64,000 nucleotides of DNA from JBJXGE01 sp046154185 (GCA_046154185.1 JBJXGE010000094.1:1-64000); one strand, 5' to 3'. Positions 17,263 through 27,597 are shown, counted from the first letter of the stretch. The notes: a model not told the origin generated them from the sequence alone. Translations and numbers: made by a program.

Positions 17263-18347
17263 CGAGAAACCTGAGCGAGCCAAGCCCCGAAAGGGCGCGA
17301 CTCATGTCCGAGAAACAGATGATCCCCATTCCCGCCGGCCTCCTCGCCGGTCTCGTGCTCGGCTCGATCCTGATCGCGGCGTCGGTGTTCGTTTCGCGCA
17401 GCTGGGGTCCACGCGCGGAGGTGGTCGTCTACACCGCGCTCGACCCCGCGTATAGCCGACTCGTGTTCGCCGAATTCGAGCAAACGACCGGCATTCGCGT
17501 GCAGGCGGTGTTCGACACGGAAGCGACGAAAACCGCCGGTCTCGTCGAACGACTGCGCCGTGAGAGCGCGGCGCCGCGCTGCGACGTGTTTTGGAACAAC
17601 GAAACACTGCGCACCATATTGCTCGCGCGCGAAGGTCACTTCGAGCCGTATCGCGCCGGCTCGGCGAACGACATCCCCGCGGAGTTTCGCGAAGCGACAG
17701 GACTGTGGACCGGTTTTGCGGCGCGCGCGCGCGCCGTCGCGTTCAATCCAGCGCGGGTCTCGAGCGGCGACGCGCCGGCCTCGCATGCGGCGCTCTTGAA
17801 TACGCGCTGGCGCGGCCAACTCGCGATCGCCAATCCGCAATTCGGCACGACCGGCAGCCACTTCGCGATGTTGTTCGCGGGCTGGGGCGAAGCGCGGACG
17901 CGCGCATGGCTCGTCGGTCTCAAGACGAACGAAGTGCGCATCGTCGCCAGCAATTCGGCAACGTGTGAGCGGGCGGTGACTGGTGAGGCGCTGCTCGGAC
18001 TCACCGATACGGACGACATCGAAGTCGTGCGCCGGCGCGGCTCGTCCATCGCCGAGTCGCTGCTTGCTGCCGATGGCGTCGTCGTGCTGCCAAATACGGT
18101 GGCGCTGCTAAAGGGCGCGCCGAATCCCGACGCGGCGCGGCGCTTCATCGATTTCGTACTCAATCCGCGCGTCGAGGCACTGCTTGCCGCGTCACCGTCG
18201 CGACAAATTCCGGTACGCGCAAGCGTGCCGGTGCCGGCGGGTGGTTTGCGGCTCGCTGACATTCCGCGCTTCGCCGTCAGTTACGAGGCGGCGGCCGACG
18301 CGCTCGAGCCAGCGCTTCGACTCGCGCGCGAGCTTTGGGGGCTGTGA
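17259..18347 (+). CDS. ferric-iron-type ABC transporter substrate-binding protein
   Basis: 362 aa. An N-terminal anchor or signal helix (PAGLLAGLVLGSILIAASVFV) precedes a periplasmic-binding fold of the FbpA/FutA group: VVVYTALDPAYSRLVFAEFEQTTGIRVQAVFDTEATKTAGLVERL. The internal motifs DVFWNNETLRTI and ALLGLTDTDD and the C-terminal lobe also match. The canonical paired Tyr iron ligands are not obvious, so the cargo could be iron or another metal/oxyanion. ATG 17259 overlaps the TIR stop; an alternative ATG is at 17304 (MSEKQM). Partner permease and ATPase are at 19953 and 21512. Confidence 0.88.
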   Translation: MTRNLSEPSPERARLMSEKQMIPIPAGLLAGLVLGSILIAASVFVSRSWGPRAEVVVYTALDPAYSRLVFAEFEQTTGIRVQAVFDTEATKTAGLVERLRRESAAPRCDVFWNNETLRTILLAREGHFEPYRAGSANDIPAEFREATGLWTGFAARARAVAFNPARVSSGDAPASHAALLNTRWRGQLAIANPQFGTTGSHFAMLFAGWGEARTRAWLVGLKTNEVRIVASNSATCERAVTGEALLGLTDTDDIEVVRRRGSSIAESLLAADGVVVLPNTVALLKGAPNPDAARRFIDFVLNPRVEALLAASPSRQIPVRASVPVPAGGLRLADIPRFAVSYEAAADALEPALRLARELWGL

Positions 18348-18357
18348 GCGGAGTCGC

Positions 18358-19953
18358 ATGGCAGCTAAACCGCGGAAGCGCGACAACCAAAAAACCTCGA
18401 ACGACGCCAACTCGCTGCGCGCGCTCACCGAGCGCGGCGCGCTTTTGCATCGGCGCGGTGACCTGGCGGAAGCCGAGGCGCTCTATCGGCAAGCGCTCGC
18501 GCACGCGCCGCAACACCCGGACGTGCTCAATCTGGTGGGATTGCTCTGCGCGCAACGCAGCGATCGCGTGAGTGCGCTCGAGTTTTTCGAGCGCGCATTG
18601 CGCGCGACACCCGATCACATCGATGCGCTGATCAACTCTGGCAATGTGCTGCGCGAACTCGGTCGCCTCGACGCTGCCGAGCGCGCGTTTCTGCGCGTCG
18701 TAAAGCTCGCGCCACAGCACGCCGTCGCGTGGAACAATCTCGGTGTGACGCTCAAAGCCGCCGACAAACTCGCCGAAGCCGAGGAGGCGCTGCGCTGCGC
18801 GGTGACATTAGCTCCTGACTATGGAGAAGCGCACTACAACTACGCGAACGCGCTGCGCCGCTTAGCGCGACACGACGAGGCGCTGATCGCGTGCGAACGC
18901 GCGCTCGAGCTGCGAGCGGACGACGCTGAGTGTCACTTCACACTCGGGCTCATCCGGCGCGCACGCGACGAGCTTCCCGCGGCCGTGGCGGCGTATAGTC
19001 GCGCGATTGCACTCAAGCCCGAGCACGCGGCGGCGCACTATTATTTGGCAAGTGCGCTGCGACTGCTCGGAGAACTCGACGCCGCGATCGCGGCGTATCG
19101 TCGCGCGCTCGAGCTGCGCCCGGGCTATTTGGATGTCTACGAAGGTTTCGGCATCGCTTGCTACAAGGCGGGCCGTCTGAGCGATGCGTGTGACGTGTAT
19201 CGCGAGTGGAGTCAGTACGAGCCGACCCACCCCGTGCCGCGGCACATGCTCGCGGCGATTTCCGGTGAAGCGGTGCCGACGCGCGCCGACGACGAGTATG
19301 TCGCCCGCGTCTTCGATGCCTTCGCGGAGAGTTTTGAAGCGGATCTCGAGCGACTCGACTACCGAGCGCCGCTACTCGTGGCGGAAGCCATCACCGCCGA
19401 ATGCGGCGCGGCCGCGGCGCAATTCGACATCATCGATGCCGGCTGCGGCACGGGTTGGTGCGGGCCGTACCTGCGCCCGTATGCGCGCCGGCTCCTCGGC
19501 ATCGATTTGTCCGCCGGGATGGTCGCGAAGGCGCGGGCGCGTGAAGTCTATGACGAACTCGTCGTCGCCGAACTTTGCACGTACCTTGCGGACGCGCGCG
19601 GGTGGGATGTCATCGCCTCGGCGGACACACTGAACTATTTTGGGGAGCTCGCACCGGTTTTCGCGGCAGCGGCGGTCGCGCTGCGACCCGCCGGGCTATT
19701 CGTTTTCACGCTGGAAGCGCGCGTGCCAAGCGGGGCGCCTGACTTGCGCGCTTATGCGCTCGAACCGCATGGTCGCTACAGTCATGAGCGCAGCTCTGTG
19801 CTCGAATCACTGGGGCGCGCCGGCTTCGAGCTGCGATCGGCGCGCGATGTCGCGTTGCGCATGGAAGGTGGGAAACCAGTGAACGGCTATCTACTCGTCG
19901 CGCGGCGTCGCGCGCACGAGCGCGTGAGCGCGGCGATCGGCGGGGCGAATTAG
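18358..19953 (+). CDS. TPR-repeat protein with C-terminal SAM methyltransferase domain
   Basis: 531 aa from ATG 18358. Residues about 20-310 are eight or so TPR units, for example GDLAEAEALYRQALAHAPQH, GRLDAAERAFLRVVKLAPQH and GELDAAIAAYRRALELRPGY. From about 330 a class I methyltransferase follows: motif I IIDAGCGTGW (about 358-367), GIDLSAGMVAKARAREVYD, and later ALRPAGLFVFTLEARVPSG. The TPR part likely recruits a protein or glycan target. It sits between the iron-type binding protein (10-bp gap) and the permease (1-bp overlap), an unexpected insertion in an ABC operon. Substrate unknown. Confidence 0.9.
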   Translation: MAAKPRKRDNQKTSNDANSLRALTERGALLHRRGDLAEAEALYRQALAHAPQHPDVLNLVGLLCAQRSDRVSALEFFERALRATPDHIDALINSGNVLRELGRLDAAERAFLRVVKLAPQHAVAWNNLGVTLKAADKLAEAEEALRCAVTLAPDYGEAHYNYANALRRLARHDEALIACERALELRADDAECHFTLGLIRRARDELPAAVAAYSRAIALKPEHAAAHYYLASALRLLGELDAAIAAYRRALELRPGYLDVYEGFGIACYKAGRLSDACDVYREWSQYEPTHPVPRHMLAAISGEAVPTRADDEYVARVFDAFAESFEADLERLDYRAPLLVAEAITAECGAAAAQFDIIDAGCGTGWCGPYLRPYARRLLGIDLSAGMVAKARAREVYDELVVAELCTYLADARGWDVIASADTLNYFGELAPVFAAAAVALRPAGLFVFTLEARVPSGAPDLRAYALEPHGRYSHERSSVLESLGRAGFELRSARDVALRMEGGKPVNGYLLVARRRAHERVSAAIGGAN

Positions 19954-21515
19954 TGGTCGCGTTCGAATCACGATCCCATCACCACACGGGCGATGCTTGG
20001 GGCTGGTGGCCGGTGTTGCTCGTCGTCTGCGGGTTTTATGTGCCGGCGGCGATGTGGATTTCGAGTGCGGCGGCGCGTGGCGGCGGACGCGGCGATTTGG
20101 CGACGCTTGCCGCCGCAACGGTCGACGCCGGCGCTCTCATCGGCAACACGCTGGTGATTGCCGCCGGTGGCGCGATCGTCGCGGGTGTCATTGGCACCGC
20201 GTGCGCGCTCGTTCTCGCTGCTTGGCCGACGCGGGGCGCACGCGCGCTCCACGTGATCTTGTTGCTGCCGATGTTGTTGCCGACGGTCGTGCTGACTTGC
20301 GCGGCCAATGCGCTGTTCGCCGGCACATCGCTGCGATTCTTGGTGCGCGATTTGACGGGCGCCGTGTTTCTCTCGAGCGTCTCGATGGCGCCGCTCGTGT
20401 TGTGGGGCGTTGCCCGCGCGCTCGCGGCAATGCCGCCCGCCGAGGCAGCTGCACTCGCAATGCACCTCGCACCGCGCACTGCGGCGTTGCGGGTGCTGTT
20501 GCCGCGCGCGGCGGCGCCGGCGCTCGCACTCACTCTGCTCGCTTTCGCGTTGCTCGTGCCGCGCCTCGAGATTCCGGGGTATACCGGCGTGACACAAGTC
20601 ATCGGGTATCGCGTACTCGCCGCGTTCTCCATCGGCGGGAACGATCTCGAAGGCTGGGGCTGGACGCTCGCCGCGTGCGCGCCGGCGGCGATCGTGTGCG
20701 TTTTACTCGGTCGACCGCTCGCTGCATTGGGGACGGAAACTCCGCTCGCGCTCGCGCGCGTGAACCGAGTCGCGCGGCGCGCGCGTTGGAGCACGGCGAG
20801 TGGATGTCTGTGGGTCATCGCGCTCGCCGGCTGCGGCGCGCTCGTTGTGATGGCGGTGCGCGCGCAAACAGCACTCGAAGCGACGCTCGCCGGCTACGCG
20901 GCGCGCGAACTTGCGCTCGATAGTGTGCGTGCATTGTGTGTCAGCGTAGTCGTCGCCGTTTGTGGACTTCGTCTCGCGCTGTGGGTGGACGCGACGGCCG
21001 CGCTCCATCCGCGGCGTAGTCGAGTCATCGCCTGGCTCTTTCTGGCGCCAATGCTGTTGCCGGGCAGTGTGCCGGGATTGGCACTCGCCGGCGAAGCGCA
21101 GTCGTTGTTGTCGACGGAACTCTTGCGCTGGCCGGTGTTGATGTCTCTCGCGCAGGCGGTGCGATTCGCGGGGCTCGCTTACTTGCTCGGTTGGCTGGCG
21201 CTCCGCAGTGTGCCGGCGGCGGAGCGCGCTGCGGCGCAATTGCTTCCGCCGGCGACGCGACGCGCGCGGGTGCTCGGGCCGCGCGCCGCGGGGCTCGGGC
21301 TTGGTTTTTCGACGCTGTTACTCTTCGCGTTGATGGCGGGCGAAGTGGAATCGGCGGTGTTGTTGTCGCCACCTGGCTATGTTTCGCCCGCGGTCGAAGT
21401 GCATCAGCTCCTCCACTTCCGCGCCGACGAGCAAGCGTTCTTGTTCGCGTCGGCGCTCGCGCTCATCGGGATTGTCGTGGCGGTCGTTGCGAACCGACTC
21501 GGCGTGGAAAGATGA
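19953..21515 (+). CDS. ABC transporter permease, FbpB/iron type, fused two-domain
   Basis: 520 aa, GTG start at 19953 overlapping the previous TAG by one base. About twelve hydrophobic helices in two homologous halves, the usual build of FbpB/ThiP permeases. The first half has the EAA-like loop MPPAEAAALAMHLAPRTAALRVLLPRAAAPAL. The second half has the related SVPAAERAAAQLLPPATRRARVLGPRAAGLGL. Forms the membrane channel for the binding protein at 17259 and the ATPase at 21512, whose ATG overlaps this stop by 4 bp. Confidence 0.9.
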   Translation: MVAFESRSHHHTGDAWGWWPVLLVVCGFYVPAAMWISSAAARGGGRGDLATLAAATVDAGALIGNTLVIAAGGAIVAGVIGTACALVLAAWPTRGARALHVILLLPMLLPTVVLTCAANALFAGTSLRFLVRDLTGAVFLSSVSMAPLVLWGVARALAAMPPAEAAALAMHLAPRTAALRVLLPRAAAPALALTLLAFALLVPRLEIPGYTGVTQVIGYRVLAAFSIGGNDLEGWGWTLAACAPAAIVCVLLGRPLAALGTETPLALARVNRVARRARWSTASGCLWVIALAGCGALVVMAVRAQTALEATLAGYAARELALDSVRALCVSVVVAVCGLRLALWVDATAALHPRRSRVIAWLFLAPMLLPGSVPGLALAGEAQSLLSTELLRWPVLMSLAQAVRFAGLAYLLGWLALRSVPAAERAAAQLLPPATRRARVLGPRAAGLGLGFSTLLLFALMAGEVESAVLLSPPGYVSPAVEVHQLLHFRADEQAFLFASALALIGIVVAVVANRLGVER

Positions 21516-22150
21516 GGATCCAGATGCCGCCGGGATCGCTGATCGTCGAGGACTTGGTGGTCGAGCGCGGCCCGTTTCGGCTTGGGCCGATCAGTTTGCG
21601 CGTCGACAGCGGCACGGCACTCTACCTGCGTGGCGCGAACGGCGCCGGCAAGAGCACGCTGCTCGCCGCGATCGCGGGGCTTGTGCCGTTGCGACAGGGC
21701 CGCGTGCGACTCGGCGATCGCACGCTTTCGAGCGCTGAGACTTTCGTGGCGCCGCACGCGCGCGGAATCGCCGTGCTGCTGCAAGACCTCGGGCTGTGGC
21801 CGCATCTCACGGTGCGCCGTCAAGCGTTGCTGGTCGCGGAGGCGGAACTCGCCGCACGCGCGCTCGCGCGGCTCGACGAACTCGCGGCAGCGCTCGGCGT
21901 CGCGCACTTGCTCGATCGCAAACCGCAGGCGCTCTCGGGCGGCGAAGCGCAACGTTGTGCGCTTGTGCGTTCGCTCATGCGCCGCGACGCCGCATTGTTG
22001 CTCGATGAACCGTGCGCGCGACAAAACGCTGACGGCGCGCGCCGTGTCGATGCGGTGATCCGCAGCGAACTCGCGCGCGGCGCTGTCGTATTGGTCGCCG
22101 GCCATCTCGCGCCGCCCGGCGCGCGCGAATATGAATTGCCGAGTGTGTAG
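21512..22150 (+). CDS. ABC transporter ATP-binding protein, iron type, short, with altered D-loop
   Basis: 212 aa. Walker A GANGAGKST (41-49), Q-loop LLQDLGLWPHL, signature LSGGEAQR (141-148), Walker B LLLDEP (162-167) and H-loop His198 in AGHLAP are present. The segment after DEP reads CARQN instead of the usual (F/T)SALD, so the D-loop Asp is Asn172. The C-terminal TOBE-type domain of FbpC proteins is absent. It could therefore be a weak ATPase or rely on a different partner. ATG overlaps the permease stop. Last gene of the plus-strand run, converging on the ABC-2 permease gene with a 12-bp gap. Confidence 0.88.
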   Translation: MRIQMPPGSLIVEDLVVERGPFRLGPISLRVDSGTALYLRGANGAGKSTLLAAIAGLVPLRQGRVRLGDRTLSSAETFVAPHARGIAVLLQDLGLWPHLTVRRQALLVAEAELAARALARLDELAAALGVAHLLDRKPQALSGGEAQRCALVRSLMRRDAALLLDEPCARQNADGARRVDAVIRSELARGAVVLVAGHLAPPGAREYELPSV

Positions 22151-22162
22151 AGCGCGCTGGTG

Positions 22163-23751
22163 CTATTCCCGCGCGATTGGCGCTTCGGCCGTGTCGTTGC
22201 GGGCCGCCGCGCGGCGAAGGTCATTCGGCAGCATCGCGCGCAATTTGACGATCGCATCCCAATTGACCCAGGCGGCGGCGCACGCGCACACGGCAAACAC
22301 GATGGGCATCGCGAAGTTGATGTTGGCGATCAGCTCGGCATCCACGCGGGCGTTGACCAGGTACTCAGAGAGAATCAGCGCAAACGGATTGAGGTTTGCG
22401 TAGCCGACGAGGCCGAGCGTCAAAGTCGGCGACATTTGGCTTTGAAGGTGTGAGTTACCCAACAAGATCAGAAAGACGACGGCGGGACCCCAGAACAAAA
22501 CAAAGATCGACACGCGCCCGATAATCTTCGCCAAGCGAGCTGAGAGTCGGAGTTGCAACGCCTGTCCGGTCAGCACGCAGGCGACGAGGTAGACGAGAAC
22601 GACGAACAACCCGATGCTCGTGCTCTGCATCGGATGCGTGGCCGAAAAAATCATGAACGCAAAGGCGAGCAACACCGTGACGATGGGCAGCAGACGGTAG
22701 GACGGCGCGAAGCTGCTCAATAAGTAAGCCCGGATTCGGCCGTCACGGCGAGCGAGTTCGCGCAGGATCGAGGAACGGTCGCGACTATTGACGTGTAGGA
22801 GCAAGCGGGCGATGAAGAAGTAGCTCAACATCAAGATGAACAGCGCGCGCTCCGGCGCGACCGAGCTTTGCCAGTAGTAACCCAAGATCAATACACACAG
22901 CCAGGTGAGCATCGCGAGCACGTCGGCGTCGTGGAGCGGTTTCAAGACTGAGAGCCGCACCCAGCGTGATGCGCTACGGGAGAGCACGACCATCGGCGGG
23001 AGCAACGCAATCACACTCATCAACGGTAGCGGAACGCTCAGTTGGAAGAACGGCACTTCGAGGATATCCCGGCCGCTTTCGGCGTGATTCAAGAGCCCGG
23101 AGATCGCCGGATACACAGCGAAGACCTGAATGAGCGCGTCGGGTAACCAACTCGGCACGCCGGCGAGCAAATAGATATTTAACCCCCACAACGCGGCGCC
23201 AAGCACAACGGTGAACATCCTCTGCTCGCTGGGGCGCACACTCCACAAGCCAAGATTGGCGAGGATCAAACTCAGGGCAAGCGCGTAGAAAGCGAGCATT
23301 CCTTCGATGGCCAGGTAGCTGAAGAAATTGGCCTGACCCATCCAAGCGCATAGGGCGAGTATCGGTAGGACCACGAGCTGAAGGAAAAAGGCGGGCATGA
23401 GGCCGTGACCGATGAAGCCCCAAATCATCGCGCTCGGCCGCATCGCCGAAAGGCGGAGAAAATCAATTGTGCCACGCTCACGCTCCTGACTGCATGTCGA
23501 GGCCAAGCGCGGCAAGCCATGAAAAATGAATGCGGCCGAGTTGTAGACAATCAGCCACGACCCGAGCAACTGCCACCAAAAATTCTGTCGTGGCGATGAT
23601 GCAAAGGTTGCCAACAAGTACACGACGCCGAGGATCAGCACCAACGCGAGCCACCAAATGGTGAGGTTGAAACCGGCCTTGCCCGGTCGGAAGCCGGTGC
23701 GCAATGTGCGCCAAATCAGCGGGTTTTCCAACGCGTCGATGAACCCGGGCA

Positions 23752-23755
<4 letters not shown>
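22163..23755 (-). CDS. ABC-2-type transporter permease, 530 aa
   Basis: Integral membrane protein with roughly twelve hydrophobic helices. The N-terminal segment has the ABC-2-typical cytoplasmic stretch SQERERGTIDFLRLSAMRPS after the second helix, a motif seen in gliding/ABC-2 permeases. Paired by ATGA overlap (23752-23755) with the ATPase upstream, so the two form one exporter. The cargo cannot be inferred. The final residues are hydrophilic (RRAAARNDTAEAPIARE). Confidence 0.85.
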
Positions 23756-24726
<971 letters not shown>

Positions 24727-24891
24727 GGCCGCGGATATTCACACATGCATCCGCGCGGCGCAACGACCTCGTCGGTCGCGCGCATTCCGTCGCGTCAGCT
24801 CGAGCGCCGCTCCGGTAGGCGTCTTCTCGCGAGGGCAGATATCCTGCGCGCGTCGACGTGTGCCTCTGAGTTGCGGGCAAGAAGGCCGAAA

Positions 24892-25468
24892 ATGACGACA
24901 TTGCAAAAACCGAGCGTGGTTCTGCTCGCTGGCCCGAATGGCGCCGGCAAGTCGACTTCGGCGCAGCAACTTCTCGCGGGTACGCTTTCGGTTCGTGAGT
25001 TCGTCAACGCCGATACGATCGCTCACGGTCTCTCGAGTTTCGACGCGGAGCGCGCGGCCGTCGCCGCCGGCCGGGTAATGCTAGCGAGATTGCATGAACT
25101 CGCGGCGTAGCGGATCAGTTTCGCGTTTGAGACCACGCTGGCGAGCCGGAGTTTTGCACCCTGGATCGCAGATCTCACTCGGAGCGGATACCAGTTTCAT
25201 TTGATTTACCTTTGGCTCTCGAGCGTCGACCTGGCCATTGCGCGGGTGGCCGCTCGCACCAGCTCAGGCGGGCACCACGTGCCGCCCGCGACGATTCGCC
25301 GCCGCTATCACGCCGGCATCGCAAATTTCTTCGGCCTCTATAGCCCGTTAGCGGTGACGTGGCGATTCTGCGATAATTCCGGCACTCCGCCTCCGAAACC
25401 AATGGCTCAAGGAGAACGTAATATCACGACGGTTGTGACTGATCGAGAACGCTGGAAGCGACTTCAAG
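24892..25468 (+). pseudogene. zeta-toxin-like kinase interrupted by an in-frame TAG
   Basis: ATG 24892 begins a zeta-toxin/AAA-type kinase: Walker A LLAGPNGAGKST, then FVNADTIAHGLSSFDAERAAVAAGRVMLARLHELAA. A TAG at 25108-25110 then stops translation after 72 residues. The same frame continues at once with family sequence: RISFAFETTLASRSFAPWIADL, LIYLWLSSVDLAIARVAART, GGHHVPPATIRRRYHAGIANFF, then DRERWKRLQ. One CAG to TAG change explains the break. Beyond about 25465 the frame runs on to 25710 through the next gene, so a second lesion may have removed the native stop. Intact relatives phosphorylate UDP-N-acetylsugars (zeta) or act as uncharacterised kinases. Confidence 0.8.
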
Positions 25469-25726
25469 ATGACTACACATGCACTGCCAGACGAGCCGGT
25501 CGATATCACGAAACTCTTCCAGGAAGGCACGGCCATCGACGCGGCTCTCGATCGTGCCGTGCGCGCGGCCCTCATCCGCCACAAAAAACTCGGCGAGCGC
25601 GTGGTGATCGAGCGCGATGGCAAAGTTGTCTGGATCCCGCCCGAAGAGATCGAAGACGACGGCAGCATCCGGCCGCCCGCGGCTGCTGCAGCGACAAGGA
25701 ACGGTCATGAAACAGAGTCCGGTTAG
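25469..25726 (+). CDS. small protein downstream of the zeta-like gene, possible partner/antitoxin, 85 aa
   Basis: ATG 25469 opens MTTHALPDEPVDITKLFQEG. The conserved core is IDAALDRAVRAALIRHKKLG, then ERVVIERDGKVVWIPPEEI. Small proteins with this helix plus KVVW(I)PPEEI strand often follow zeta-like kinases of this type, which makes an antitoxin or regulatory role plausible but unproven. It appears intact although the kinase gene upstream is broken. The stop overlaps the next gene by about 20 bp. Confidence 0.75.
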   Translation: MTTHALPDEPVDITKLFQEGTAIDAALDRAVRAALIRHKKLGERVVIERDGKVVWIPPEEIEDDGSIRPPAAAAATRNGHETESG

Positions 25727-26141
25727 CTGCCGATGCTTCGCCGCGATTCTCTTTTTCGCCATCCTCTTGGGTTGCACGGCGTCGCGGACGTTGACTCGTG
25801 AAAATGTTGACGAGTTGAATTTCGTGCATGTCTTCGGCGCAATCGATGTTCAGACCGAGGTCGTGAATAGCAGTTTGACGACCTACGGTTTTTGGCACAC
25901 CGATGATTGGGAATTCGAGCTCCTCACGACGAAGGAATGGGTGGCGCACCAGATACGGGACGGGTTGGGACCAATACGGTTTTCGGATGCGTTGATTCGA
26001 CGAGAGTGGTCCCCGTGGTACACTCCCACCAGCGAGGGTTTCGATGCGTTCGCGCTCTACTTGACGTCTATACCGTACGTGCACATGTTTGTAAGTCGAG
26101 GCGAATCGGCGAAGAAACACGTTTTCATCCGAAAGGACTAA
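25707..26141 (+). CDS. hypothetical lipoprotein, 144 aa
   Basis: ATG 25707 with AAGGAACG just upstream. Signal peptide CFAAILFFAILLGC with lipobox LLGC, lipidated Cys at residue 23. The mature part (about 120 aa) has DELNFVHVFGAIDVQTEV and several aromatic segments (WHTDDWEFELL, REWSPWYTP). Codon use is less GC-biased than in neighbouring genes. No recognised family. Overlaps the small partner gene, so it may share its transcript. Confidence 0.75.
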   Translation: MKQSPVSCRCFAAILFFAILLGCTASRTLTRENVDELNFVHVFGAIDVQTEVVNSSLTTYGFWHTDDWEFELLTTKEWVAHQIRDGLGPIRFSDALIRREWSPWYTPTSEGFDAFALYLTSIPYVHMFVSRGESAKKHVFIRKD

Positions 26142-26169
26142 CCCCAGTCAGATCTTTCCGCCATCCGGG

Positions 26170-27597
26170 TTAGCGACGGCTTTCGGTCTTCCACATCTTC
26201 AGCACATACTCGCGCCATTCGTTCTCGAAGGCTGACATGTTGACTTTGCCGAAACTGTTGTCAAAGGCTTCCGCCTGACTCTTGCCGCCGATCAGCGACT
26301 TGAAGTACTTTCGCATTGTCGGCCGGTATTTACCGTCGGCGCCATCCGCGCAGAAATTGCAAATGGACCACGCCTGGCTGTAATGAAGCTGCATCTTGCT
26401 CGGCTCATACATTTCTGTCTGCGACATATGCATAAGCTCCTTGATCGTAGGATACTGGTTCGCTTCGATTGCGGTGGCGATGGAATGGAGTCGCCAGGGA
26501 TGGGGACCCATCTCGATCAAGCGTTTGTTCTTCTTGACGGTGATTTTTGAAGCCGCGAAGTACTCGGCGAGCCCTTCATTGAACCACTGCGGGATGTCCT
26601 CTAGGTACTGGTGGCAGTACTGGTGAAATCCCTCGTGCTTGAGCACCATCAGCGTTTCTTCTTCGTTGCCGCGCCAAGAGACATTGAGATGCTTGAAGAG
26701 CGGATCGTAAAAGCCAGCCGTGCCATCCGGGGCGCCGTCGCGCATGTAGTCGGCGAGCTCGCGATAAATGAGCACGCAATATTTGCGATCCGGTTGCGCC
26801 AGATCCGGGAACGCTGCGTCATAGACTTCGCGAATCAATTCGGCGGTTTCCCCGGCGCGCTCCGCGAATTCCTGCGAGACGTCTGTACGTAGGAAGTAGT
26901 TCTTGGTTTCGACCGTGTAGGTTTTGTCCCACTTTGGGCCTTTGGTAAGGAGGTCGAGCTCGGCGGACACTTTGAGTAGCCGGTCTTCTTGCCAGATCGC
27001 GAGCGCGCGATCGACGTAGCCGCGCGCTTCATCGAAGCGACCCGTTTGTATCAAGGCGATCGAACCTTGATAGACAGCGTTGAGCGAGCGCGGCGCCAGC
27101 TCGAGCGCGCGTTGGTAATGCGGGATCGACTTCTCAGGTTTGTGCTCGCGAAACCAAGTATCGCCGAGCGCGGTGTGCGCCTCGTGAAGCGCCGGCAGGA
27201 TTCCCGTCGCTTTGGTCAGCGCCGCGCGCGCCTTGCCGAATTCGCGTTGGTCCAGTTGCAACATGCCGATGTAAAAGTGCGGGAGCGCGGAAGCGCCGAC
27301 CGACTGCTTGGTGGCCTCCATAACGGCGATGGCCTTGCGGATGTCATCTTTTTGGCGCGACACGTGGGCGTTGCGATACGCGACCAGCGCCTGTTCGAAC
27401 CCGGCCCGCACGTCGGGAGCCCAATCTTCTGGAATCTGCAAGTTGTCGGGAGTCGGCTCGACTTGGTCTGCGTCTTCGTTCTTTCCGCCGCCACCTTCTG
27501 CGCCCCCGCCGCAAGCTCGCCCTTGACCTGGCGCGACGCCCATCGTGATGAGCGTCAAGGAGTAGACCAGCAACCACTCTGCAAAGCAGCGCTTCAT
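26170..27597 (-). CDS. exported TPR protein with HExxH metallopeptidase-like domain (DUF1570-type)
   Basis: 475 aa with an N-terminal signal peptide (WLLVYSLTLITMGVAPGQGRA). TPR-like helices cover about 60-215 (REFGKARAALTKATGILPAL; HKPEKSIPHYQRALELAPR). A gluzincin-like domain follows: HEGFH (321-325) plus NEGLAEYFAAS (340-350), where E345 could be the third zinc ligand, as in DUF1570/peptidase MA families. Likely a periplasmic zinc peptidase or a catalytically weak relative. Standalone; 232-bp gap to the divergent gene at 27830. Confidence 0.88.
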   Translation of the reverse strand: MKRCFAEWLLVYSLTLITMGVAPGQGRACGGGAEGGGGKNEDADQVEPTPDNLQIPEDWAPDVRAGFEQALVAYRNAHVSRQKDDIRKAIAVMEATKQSVGASALPHFYIGMLQLDQREFGKARAALTKATGILPALHEAHTALGDTWFREHKPEKSIPHYQRALELAPRSLNAVYQGSIALIQTGRFDEARGYVDRALAIWQEDRLLKVSAELDLLTKGPKWDKTYTVETKNYFLRTDVSQEFAERAGETAELIREVYDAAFPDLAQPDRKYCVLIYRELADYMRDGAPDGTAGFYDPLFKHLNVSWRGNEEETLMVLKHEGFHQYCHQYLEDIPQWFNEGLAEYFAASKITVKKNKRLIEMGPHPWRLHSIATAIEANQYPTIKELMHMSQTEMYEPSKMQLHYSQAWSICNFCADGADGKYRPTMRKYFKSLIGGKSQAEAFDNSFGKVNMSAFENEWREYVLKMWKTESRR

